A DNA stretch of 64,000 nucleotides from Enoplolaimus lenunculus. Its lineage: Eukaryota > Nematoda > Enoplea > Enoplida > Thoracostomopsidae. How positions within the stretch are numbered: position 1 is the first letter of the stretch; each line of letters begins with the position of its first letter. A model generated the notes under the pieces. That model saw only the letters and a list, made by a program, of their open reading frames with translations, was not told the origin of the DNA and did not search any database. Both the position numbers and the translations under genes were made by a program. The stretch covers positions 248,001 to 312,000 of the forward strand of contig JASANG010002092.1 in the NCBI GenBank assembly GCA_030248215.1. The letters run 5' to 3'. Positions 12,601-24,600 of the stretch are shown here, piece by piece.

Positions 12601-15600
12601 TTGTAATATTGACAACACAAATTTTTTTGAATTTAGTGATTTAAGAATACTCAGTCCGAATTTTTTAAAATATCAGAAGTTGTAAATGTCAGCAAACGAT
12701 AGTGTTTGGCTTTGTTCGCGGTGACCGTATATTTGTTTTAATAACGATTTAGAGTATAATGATATGAGCGGACATGGCGAAGTGTGCTTGGACGATAATA
12801 TAATACAATCACAACAGCATCTCGCTGCGACTGGTGGTACTGTAGGTGTTATTTCACCCTCGGCGACACCATTGTTGACAACATCAGCCATAGGTGATCC
12901 AACGCTGTTGCGCAATAAATCACAAGTGAACACAACCGCTACAGATGACGATACAATATTCGAAGGTGAAGCGTATCGAAATTGCAATAATAGCGTGCTA
13001 ACTACCACCGATCAGTATACTCATTCAGGTTGTGACAGCGGCGGCACAGCTTCGAAATTATCGGGTGGCAAATTTGCGAATAGACATCCAACCAGATTAA
13101 CAAGTCGCTCGAGTCAATTGAACGGCACTTCACGGGATTCGCAGAGGCGCACCGCAGACCAAATACACCAGTTTACTGCAGGTAAGCTGTTCGGTACGAC
13201 TTGTACGGATGTCCAATTCAGGCATGAAATTAAAATCTGGTTCTAGTAATCTCACAAGCCAGATTTTTATTGCTGAAAACTATCACCTCAGTTCTGTATA
13301 TCAAACGTCAGCTTTTTTTCGTGATCGAAATTTAGATTTTAGATAGTTCAGGGCATATATACATTTGATACTAAACTGTGCAAATACATAAAATTATAAC
13401 AATGCAGATCCGTGAACAGAGGCAGGTGGAAAGGTAGAATTGCTTCGCCCCGTAGAAAAATCTTGGCTACCTCAAAACTTTTCAACCTCGTATGTAAGTC
13501 GTTGGAAACCTTTGACCCCTCCTAAATTTCTTAGCCCCATCTCTGTCTGCATGGTAAGGTGGCTGCGTGTCTGTAATAATGTTGCAGTAGCTAGGTAGCA
13601 GGGTTCTATCAGAAACTAAGTTTTACCCTAACATGAACAGGGACTGGAATCAATTTTTTTGCAGGAACCAGAACAGGAACAAGAACAGGAATTTAAAATA
13701 ATTTTCAACACCGAATTACTGTCGCACATTTTAGAAAACTTTCCAAAAAATGGCTTAAGCGAACATATTAGCTATTTCATAATCAAGCTTTGTCAAAACA
13801 GATCAAAAACATTTTCTTAATAAAATTGAACTAATTGCAAAAAGAAAAGACTGATTTCGAAATAACGATTTTTAAAGACAAAGGTTCTAATATTTAAACG
13901 ATGATGAATATTTTGCCAGAAAATCGTAGAAATTCCGGATTCTGCATCTTTAAATGCAGGAGCATTGGAAGGGACCGGAATTTTTACGATATTTTTTGGC
14001 AAATTACTAATATTTACTTTTATTATAAAGCTCAGCAACGTATGCATAGAGACTATGTATATTGTGAATAAAACGGAATCATCAGAATTGTGTCTAAAGC
14101 TTCAATCGTATCTCCATCAAAATACTCAGAATATTTGAATATTCTGGCATGAGAGCTGTTGGTACCTGCGCTACAGACGTCGAAATCCTTGCAACAGCTA
14201 GTGTTTCGGCTGCAACATGGAAATTTTTCAAAATTTCGTGGATCTCTGCAGTGGCAAAGTTTCATACCGAATATTCAAATAAGGTGTGAAAATTTACAAT
14301 TTAGCAGTTAAAAATTGCAAAGTGAATGGGAAGAAAATATTCATGTGAAACGGGGTTAATAATAAACGGTATAACAATAATAACGCAGCATTCGAAACCT
14401 TATTCAGCGAGTGATATTTAAATACACTAAGCTACCTAAATTTGCGTCACCTCCGATTTTGCCAAATTTTGTCGTTCTTCGGTTCCGGAATTTTTAAACA
14501 CCGATTGCACACAACAGTGTAGGTCGCACCACAACGTCATTTTAAAGGCATACGAAAGAAAGTTTCACTCAAACTTGGTATGCTAAAACCTACCAATTAT
14601 AAGTTATATTAGCATATAAAACGTTAATTGGAGCAAGTATCATTATAAAGACCGAAAGAACACTGCCCCACCATGTTACCAAATTACGGATATCAATAGT
14701 CTAAATACAATTAACAAATGGATTTAACATAGTAAGTAGCATATTCTACTGCAAACAATATATAGTGACAGTACAGTTAAAAGCAAACACACGGAGCAAA
14801 AAAGGTTGCTTCAAAAATTCTGCGAAATAAAAACATCCGAAAAAACGAATGACAACTGGACGCATTTTTGCGCTATGACCATGGATTAGTCTATTCACAG
14901 TTAACCAGTGGCATGCTTGCCATACGTACTCGCCCAGTACCTATTACAAATGCGTATTTCGACCGGACCGCAAAATAGCTGGGCGGTCCGCGGGCCGACC
15001 GTGCATCGTGGACCGGTGTGCATATCGCCGGACCGCAAAATAGCTGGGCGGTCCGTGGGCCGACCGTGCACCGTGGACCGGTGTGCATAACGCCGGACCG
15101 CAAAATAGCTGGGCGGTCCGTGGGCCGACCGTGCACCGTGGACCGGTGTGCATAACGCCGGACCGCAAAATAGCTGGGCGGTCCGTAGGCAGACTGTGCA
15201 CCGTGCTGGGCAGTCCGCGGGCCGACCGTGCACCGTGGACCGGTTTGCATAACGCCGGACCGCAAAATCGCTGGGCTGTCCGTGGGCAGACTGTGCACCG
15301 TGGAGCGGTCTGCATAATGCCGGACCGCAAAATAGCTGGGCGGTCCGCTGACCGACCGTGCACCGTGGACCGGTCTGCATAACGCCGGACCGCAAAATAG
15401 CTGGGCGGTCCGTGGGCAGACTGTGCACCGTGGATCGGTGTGCATAACCCGGGACCGCAAAATAGCTGAGCGGTCCGCGGGCAGATTGTGTGCCGTGGAC
15501 CGGTCTGCATAACGCCGGACAGCAATGGTCCCATACTAATGAAATGCCGATCCGGATCAGAAGTCCACCAACGATATATATAATTGATTGCTTAATTGCT

Positions 15601-18600
15601 GAACAATTCCTGATTTATACGCTGCTTTGATTCGTGGTCCAAATTTTGCCCTTTAAGCCTCCAAAACAGAACGTTTAATTTTAAACGTCGAACCAGACCG
15701 TTATACACATCATTGTTATAAGAGCCTTCGAATACTTCCTACACTTATATTCGTAGGCTTAACCTTAGGACAATGCTTGCGTATATATACCTACCAGAAT
15801 GCAACTGGAATTATAATTTACCGGAACCGGAGAAGAAATTTGAAAAAATTACCGGAAATGGAAAATGAAAAATACATGCCACCGAATAATTCATTTTACA
15901 TTTTCTTTTTTGTAATATTGGTGAAATACGTAGCCCTTGTTGGAGATAGGTATTTACATTTTCTGCTGTATTTTACATATTTATAGTCCACGGAAGCGTT
16001 TTACCCTGATATCTACACATAAACCGAAGCCTTTGCATTAGCCTTTTAAAGTCATAGCTTAAGTGTAAGCTTAAGTCTTATCCATAAATGTTGGGAAAGT
16101 GTATTTTTGCTTGCTGCATATTTCAAGACCAAAGAGTTTTTAAATGAAAGACATTTTCCAATGGCGTCTGCCATAGTTGCACGTTAGTAAGCAAATAACG
16201 AGCAAGAACACGACCATCCAAATGACCTTGCTCCCTTGTTGTCCCGAATAATACCGCTAAAACATACCGAGTAAAAGCAAACGTGCATGCAACGAACCAC
16301 TGAAATACAGTTTGTTAATTGACAAAGCAGGTAACCGCAACAAGCTAACGTTTCGCTAAGCTGGCGAAACAGATGGTAAGTTAGCGGTGACCGTACATTT
16401 GAGTTTTTCAGTTAAATAATTTGTTGGTTTTAACTTGTCACAAGTTATTTATCTCTTTAATCAATACTACGCGTCCTTCGTTCGTGTTACATTAGACACC
16501 GACTAGTGTTAATTTTCCAATTTCAGACGGTGAAGATGTGCTTGATGGAATCGTTAGTTCAAGTAACAAAATCAACAACAGCAACAGTATAACAACATTT
16601 TCCAACAGTAGTTCATCGACAATAATCTCCACTGGTGGACTGACAACTTGTTGTGGTGATAGCGCAAACACATTCGCATCTTCTCAATTATTACACGTCT
16701 ACACCGGTGATCACTATCAGCATCCGCCGCAGCACGCACACTTGAGCGCGTCTGATACCGGATATTCGACTGGAACCGGGATACCGCTAGTTGCTGGTAC
16801 TGGTAGTAGTGCTACCACCGGCCTTTGTGATAGCGGCTGTTTTGAAGTTGGATCTCAAGTGTCGCCGGGTAAGTTCAGTCGGTATGGTGTGCATGAAGGG
16901 GTGTATGAATAAGAGAGAGAAATGGAAATCCCTATACACTTCTGGAAAAAAATTTGGAAACAGAAAAAAGCGCATACATTTAATAAACTTTAGAGTAATT
17001 TTTCAATTCTAGAGGTAATAAATTTTTCGTTTACGTGAAGTTCTATATGCCATCAAGAATGATATGTTGGGTACGCTGCAGCGTATATGCGCATCTGCAG
17101 TGCAAAAATTGTAGGAAGACAAAGCGCTATGCACATAAGATAATTATTCTCCCTTTCCTGTATAAAATTCAAATTTTCATGATACACATCCTGTCCTGGT
17201 GTATGTACATAATGCAGATCACAAGTTCGATTGTAGAATATGCTTAAGTTTGTAATCTAGCAGTTTGTTGTCCAGAACGAGCGGACCAGGTGCCCAATCG
17301 CGGAAAAAGATGGTGTTGATACTAGCATACCGGCCGCAAAACTTGAAAATACAGGTTGACCATAAGGTTTTAAAGATAGGTATTTGAAATGTAAAAATTA
17401 GACAAACACGGGCTAAGCGATAAAGAAAAGACCGTAAGATTTTTGAGACTACCTGAATAGGAATTCCGGTAGTACCCTGCGATCTGCCATTTGACTCTGT
17501 CCAAGATTGTGATAGAAATATAAAATTTATTTCGATGTGACAGACGAGCCGTCTTGTAAGTTCAACACTAACAACTGACTGTTGATTTTGATTATCGACC
17601 TTGAAACGTACTAAATCGAACACTGCAGTGAACTAAAATAGTTACGCAATTATCAGAGATTCTGAAAACATATAGAAACTATGAAAAATACGAAACTACA
17701 ACTACTACACATCAGAGTTGTGCCTAACTGGTAATACTCTGAAAACTGGCGCCCGTGCAGGTAAAAAATCATGGCTCCGAGGCAACTCTAGTTGCATGTA
17801 GCTTTGTTTTGGTGAATCGTCAGCAGAAAGCCATTGTTGAAATGATAGCTGGTAAATTTCAGCAGAACCATCGCATGTGCAACCGTTTAATCACGGCCTG
17901 ACCTTGCGCGATGGTCGGAGGAAAATGCTTTTGAAATTCGTTTTTGTACCGTATGAAACTGGGACAGGAGGAGGAGAAGGATCCACAGCTTCACGTGAAC
18001 AATGCTCTTATTCACATTTTTGTACATGTTGTAAGCAGAACTATATATACTTTAAGCTTGGGTCAACTCAGGTGGCTTATTTTTGCCTGGTTTTAAATTT
18101 TTGTAACGCTATTTAGATAACATAATTATTTTTATTTTGGTAAAATTGTCGTTGTTTCTTGCGGGGTTCAGGCTGCCCTATGCGCGTCGTCGGACGCGCC
18201 GTTTTTCACAGTAAAGTATACTGGTGTTAATAGTATATATTATGTTGTTACTTAGTCGGTTTTGAAAATTTATTTCGAAACGGAATGCATCAAGTTTCGG
18301 TCACAAAAATGTGATCGCAGACTTAAATTTTTATTTCAAGTGCTATCGTCCATGACCGTAATTCCAGCCTTGTTTGTATATATATTAACGTATTTGTTTC
18401 CTCAATCATATAGTTGTTTATTTTAAAGTTACATACATTACTTTTGTTTAGGTACAAGCTTTCGCAATACAACCGGTGCTACCAGCATCGATACATCGAC
18501 ACCCGGAAGCTGCGATAGTCCAAAACTGCATAACAGAGGCATTGGAGGTTCATTGAGTCCATTATCTCCTGCAGGAAGTTATTGCCAGCAAACAAGCGAA

Positions 18601-21600
18601 TTATTAACGGTTAATCAACAACAGCGTCACACTCCTACAGGAGCTCCAGGAGGTATAGCTGAGTTGACGCCTAACGAAATGGTATCACCTGGTAATTGTA
18701 CCGCTGCCACAGCAACCGGTGTCGAATCACACTCGCTGACACAGCAAAACGCAAATTTTGTTATTGGAGGAGGACAAGGAGCTCCGCCGCAAATATCCAC
18801 TCCTGGTGCGGCAATGATGGCAACAGGAATATTGGGTAACGCTGCAGCAGCATCCGACGAGACGGGTACTGCAGGCAAACCAAAACAACAACAACAACAA
18901 CAACCTCCAGTTGACTTGAATCACTTGAAAGCGCAATTGCAGCGGCAGTTAGAGTTTTATTTTTCTAGGTTAGCAAGTAATTGATTGCCTAGCTACGAAG
19001 TATTTATACAAGTTAATATTCTTGTTTGTTATAATGACATGACATTCCTAAGACTATGCCCCATATTCTCCGATGTGTATCGCAACTATTATCAGTTATT
19101 AATAGGTTTTCAATGTTTTCAAACTCTCGAACTATTGCATTTGTTGAACTCAAAATTGTTTTTACTTAGTACTTTAAATTGAAGTTTCCAGTTCCACAAG
19201 TGGACTCTTATTAGTGCTTGGGTCGCCAATGAAAGGATTGTGTTCAAAGTATATACTGAAAAACCTATCGTTTCAGATTGACTGCGGTTACGTTTTATTG
19301 TTTTTCAGAATTGATTTCACGTGTAATGTGATTATTATAGCTGTCCTCACACAACTGAAAATTGTTACATGTAATCAATACTTATACGACAGTATGTATT
19401 GTTCTGTTCATGGTATCGTGTCGTGATATGTTGTTGTTTAGAGAAAATCTCTCGACGGATTCGTATTTGCGATCTCAGATGGACAACGATCAGTATGTTC
19501 CGATCGAAGTTGTCGCCAAATTCAACAAAATCACACAAATGACCAAAGACCTGAGTTTGATAGTTGACGTGCTCAAAGGTTAGTAACACGCCAACAGCAC
19601 AAGCTATTTTTTATGTCGATATAGATAGACTGAGAAGTATGTAATTAACAAATTGCGGCAGGTTACATTTGCTACCAGAGCTCAAGTAACAGGTACGTAC
19701 ATGCAACGTCACCATGAACTATAATGTACCTAAACTGAGAGAGACATGCAAATTGCAACATATGTGAGCTACAAAGTCAAGCTATTTGTTTATACAATAA
19801 TATTTGGGCTCTACTCGCTTTGTCCTACTAATGCTTAGGCAAAGCGGATTAACTAATCTTTTTCCTATACCTTTACCTTTGGGTGGAGTGTTCAAGAGCC
19901 CAATATTTGTTTTATTATAGGTATCGAACGTTTCGGGAAATTGTAATCTTTCTCGTTTGTTTAAACACTCTTTCAGAGTCTCGTAATGTTCAAGTGGATT
20001 CGAGCGGGCAAAAAGTACGCCCTTGCCACAAAAGGTGCTCTCTGATCTTGCGTGAAATTCCTGAAGGCACTCAAATTAAAGTAAGTTGCGAAGTAGTATT
20101 CCACTAAGTTCGCAGTTTTCCTTTGGGAATTATGTCATATGAACAGTCGCCTTACTTGCCCTCCATTTGGGCTTTTAGTGTAAAAGTTGTAAGAACAAAG
20201 CTTATAGAGCATAACACTGTCGTTTTAGAAGTTTCCACCTTTTAGATTGGCTGTGCAGGGTATTCCACTGATGTCTGCTATTGTACGGACTACTTCCAAA
20301 TATTGTGTAGTGTTTGTAATGCCGTTGTAGGATGTGGAAGCGCTTTTCATTCACGATAAGTGTCCGCGATTTTTGGAATGTGAATACGCGCACAACAACA
20401 GTTGGTATGTGACATTTGAGTCAGACGAAGATGCACAACGGGCGTTTCAGTATTTACGTGAACACGTCAAAACGTTCCACGGAAAGCCAATAATGGTTAG
20501 TCCACCGCTTTCTTTATTTACCTTACTTTGCGAAACTATAGCTTTATTTGAGGAGTCAGGGCCCCGGAAAGTTCATTGGTGCCCATGAACCCCCATTTAG
20601 ACACCATTGGCTCATATCCAGTATATTCCATACATTTTTATTCAGTATGACCGTGACCTCAACCTGTGAACTATTTTTTACTGGAAGAGATTACTGACTC
20701 CACTGGCCGGTTGCTTAGTTCAACGGTTTAGCATTTTATGGCCGTTTTGGTTTCTGTTGTTTTGGTGACAATCAATTTTTGTTTGTGAGGATTTGGATAC
20801 TGTCGAAAACTACTGCGGGTCTTTCTAAAGTGTGCAAATGTAACAGATTACCAATATTCCAATGGTGGCACTGGCAGGAAACCGACATCCGTATCCCGTT
20901 TCAGTATCTTGTGCGACTATTTCCGGACAAGTCAAGAAGCTTAAGTTATTGACACTGAAGTAAAACGAAAAATTCAAGTTAAAATTAATTTTAATTCAGC
21001 ATATAAATAAATCCTTTTGCGTGACTACTGGTTATCATCCGATTATGGCAAAAAATTTACTAGTAACATTACCATCCAGTCGGTCCCGCCCTGAACGTAC
21101 GTCTTTCGATTTCTTTTGTTTAAAAGTATTATATATCCTTTTTGATGGATTTAAAAGTAATAATAAACGTTTACCAAAAAGTTGTTAGTGTCACCTTAAA
21201 TGATGATTGAACCGCTACACATAAGCTATATTTTAATGTTTTATTTTTTCTCTAACAGGCCCGCATTAAGATGCGGCCAATGCCTCGCGTCAATGTTGCT
21301 GCACCTGTAACTGCACCAACCAAATCAGGCGCGCCTGGTGTCGGCGGTAACAATAGTTTAGACGGTCGCCCAACGCCACCGAATTCGCTTGCAATTCTCA
21401 CTCACGCTACGAGTGCGTTAGGCGCTGGTATAGCTGGTAACAGTGGTGGTAATGGTGGGTTTAGTTCTCATAATAGTACAACAGCAACCACGCCGCAGCA
21501 TCATTTTGGTAGCGGTGCACTGTCGCCAGTTGATTCGACAACAAGTTCAACATATTTAACACCGTTGGGTGCTTTAACGCCAGCTGTGGCCGCAGCCACT

Positions 21601-24600
21601 GCTGCTGTGACTGGACAAAATAGCGTTGTGAATGCGTACAAGCCAGTAACAACAGCTGTAGGTACGGCAGCATCCGCAAATGGTGTTGTTACAACCACGG
21701 GTTTATCGTGTTCAGTAAATAATAACATAACCACTGCTCCGGTGTGCACTGTAGTTAATGAAGGGACTGTCAGCACAATTGTTACACCCAATTATAACGA
21801 TAATATGCAGAACGCGGAGATTACGCTGATGAGTAACAACAGTTGTAAGGACGGCGCCGCCGCAGCTGTTGGCAGTGACGGTGTGCAGCAAAATACTGCA
21901 ATTCGGTATGCATCAGTCGCACCAGCAACGGGAACCGGACTAACGCCGACTCGTGTTTCTTCCGGTATTGTGTTCGTTGACGGCGGCGGAAATTGTGGTC
22001 ACTGTTCGGGTGGACAAGTCACTCCAGTTGTTTCGTCTGTCGTGTCGAGCTCCGGTGATACGCACGCAATAAACAAGGTAGGAGATGCATGCGAACAAAA
22101 CAACATTGGCATTGGACCGTCACAACACTCAATCGGTAACAGCGATGAAACTACTGTTGTAGTACAAAACGATAGTGGTGCCATAAATTGCAACGTTTGT
22201 TCATCGCTGCCTGTGGCGTGTAAACTAGGCAAAAACGAAGGATGCCAATATGGCAACGGCAATTGTGAGAAAACCAAAACAGCTGTTGAAGGCACCGCAG
22301 TTGATGGCGATAACAATGTACAGAATATTAATGTTAGTGCCAATGCTTGTAGTAAATGTCAAAGCTGTATCGAAGTCGCTCATAATAAAACCGGTGGAAT
22401 GGATACGCACCAGCATTGTGTAGTGAACCAAAACATCAACTCTGTTGACACTGTTATAATATGTGAATGCCAGACGAGCAATGTTATTGCTGTTAATACG
22501 GGTGAAAATGGTTCTCTTATCGTACAAACTGGAAACGAAACTCAAAGTCAAAGCGGCCATGTCGCAATTGATCACAGAGTTGACACAAAGTGCACTAATG
22601 GTAATACTGAAAAGTTATTGTCCTCATCGGAAGCTAAACATAAAACAAAACATTTAGCCGATGATAGCAACAATGATGATACTAACGAGTTTGGATTGTT
22701 GTGTAAGGCGGCAACAAATAACGGTACAGGGGCAACAACTACAGCGGCAGGATCGACTTCTATGTCATCAGATGCTAGTCACAAATCGCTTAATGATACA
22801 CTGAAGTCCGCAACAGCTGTTGACAGAAACGATGGTTCAGGGGCGAAGGAAACGGCAATGAAAAATATCAGTCAAAGTATTGCTAATAACAGTGAAGAAG
22901 AGCAACAAAACCAACAACCACAACAGCAACAAAAACAACAGCAACCGGGAATCGCGATTGTTCAACCGTACGCAAATGTGCAGTATAACCGTGCAGCGAC
23001 TGGGGCAGCATCGATTGTTGCGAATTGCAATTCTTGCAATCCACCGTTATATGACACCAGTGGGTCAGCTACAATCTCTCCAGGAGGTACCTGCAACGAC
23101 AAAACAAACCCAGATAAGTTATCGTGTTGTGGTGTACCAAATGCTTCTGGAGGATTACCTTCTATCGCACCTGCATCAATGATGACGTATCCACAAACAC
23201 AACGTGTACAGCTATTTTACTCGTTGCCACCAGGTAATACGATTGGCGCAGGCAATACTACAACCGCTGCCGCGCATCCGGTACCTGGTATGCCTGCGTT
23301 TTCACCCTTATCGTTCAATGCAGCAGCTGTTGCAGGAAGTTGTTTTCCTACAACCGGCGGTGAACCGGATCAAGAGTCTCCTCAAGTTGGTGGCAATTGC
23401 AGTGTCGCAAGTGCGAATCCAGCTGCAACTTTGAGTGCACAAGCAGCTGCGGCATACGCTCATCATCATTGCGCGGTCGCTGGTTTGAACAATTCGATGT
23501 CACCGTCCACTAGTCAGACGCAGCCAGTGATCAATCTGGTGAGCAGCGGTTCTAGCGTTATTTTATAATATAAAATGAGTTGTGTAATATTTTTTCTTAT
23601 CTGGAGTTCCGTAATTTAGCAGCTTAATATCTGTCCAAATTTTAAGGTTGGTTCTGTAACAGAACTTTACTATTCTTTGTAGTTGTCAAGGATAAAAATA
23701 TTGTGACTACATAGCGTATATTTTGAAAAAACTGTTCATTTTGGTGGCGACAACTCGTGTGCGATGTTAAGCATGTTTTATGTTTCAGATGAACTCATTT
23801 GTCGCACCGAACGTTATCAGTCCAAATTGGCCCAATAACACGACGACAATATTTAATCTGGGAGAGGTTAGTTGAGCTTAGTTTAAAACTGTGAATATAC
23901 ATTGCCAATCGTAGTAGCAAAAAACGCATATAGCAATTGTTTCACTTTTTACTTGTTCGCACTTCGATTTCGGTGGTTCAAACCCTTGAAAACCACTTTG
24001 CGTTTTTTAGCTTAAATTTAGTTTTAATCCAGCGTGTGAGTGTTACGATTATTAAGATGAAAGTAACTAAACTACGGTTTTACTATGTTAGGCGGTTCAA
24101 CGTTGAAATTTCGATAGCATGTAAAGAAACATTTTGATTTGAAGTGAGCTGGGTTTACTATAAAGAAGTAAAAAGGTACTACACAACTGTCCTTCCTGTT
24201 AAGTGGACTTCACAACACACGATCATGTTCGTCTGCTTCTAGGCCGGTTTAACTGGTTGCATGTATATACGTATTGGTCGATGAGAGCATTGTTATCATT
24301 GCCAGAAACTAAAGTCATCTCATGGCTTCGGCAGAATATCAAACTCCGGTGCCGGTTGAATATTTTTGGCGGAGGTTCTGGTAGTTTAATTAATACAATT
24401 TTTCGTTTGGTTTCTCATCTCAAATTCTGTTTTTCCATCTGCTCAAATTATATTTTCAGATTTTGGCTATCAATGGTTATCAGGTCCAAAGCACATATCG
24501 GCCGGTCCCAATTACAACGCCACACCAGCGCGGAGGTGGCGCAGGCCACCGAGGAAGCGGTGGAGGTCGTAACTCACGATATGGTTCTGGACGCGGCAGG

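Larger units (their letters stand above)
609..12752 (+). other. Large first intron (12.1 kb), no gene; transposon relics
   Basis: No coding exon could be supported on either strand. The stretch holds two hAT elements with 8-bp target duplications, a 16-bp minisatellite in two orientations, a second hAT-like family, two tRNA-derived SINE copies, several CCGGAATTCCGG-type MITE pieces and a 33-bp tandem duplication, all listed separately. The rest is AT-rich sequence in which I see nothing. Confidence 0.7.

Noticed and set aside
14891-15534. Three overlapping minus-strand ORFs of 175-196 codons
   Set aside because: They are the 65-bp tandem array read in its three frames; no start context, no homology, period not a multiple of three.
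21461-22657. Several ORFs of 64-116 codons on both strands within 21.4-22.7 kb
   Set aside because: Shadows of the 760-codon Larp4B exon; no recognisable domains.
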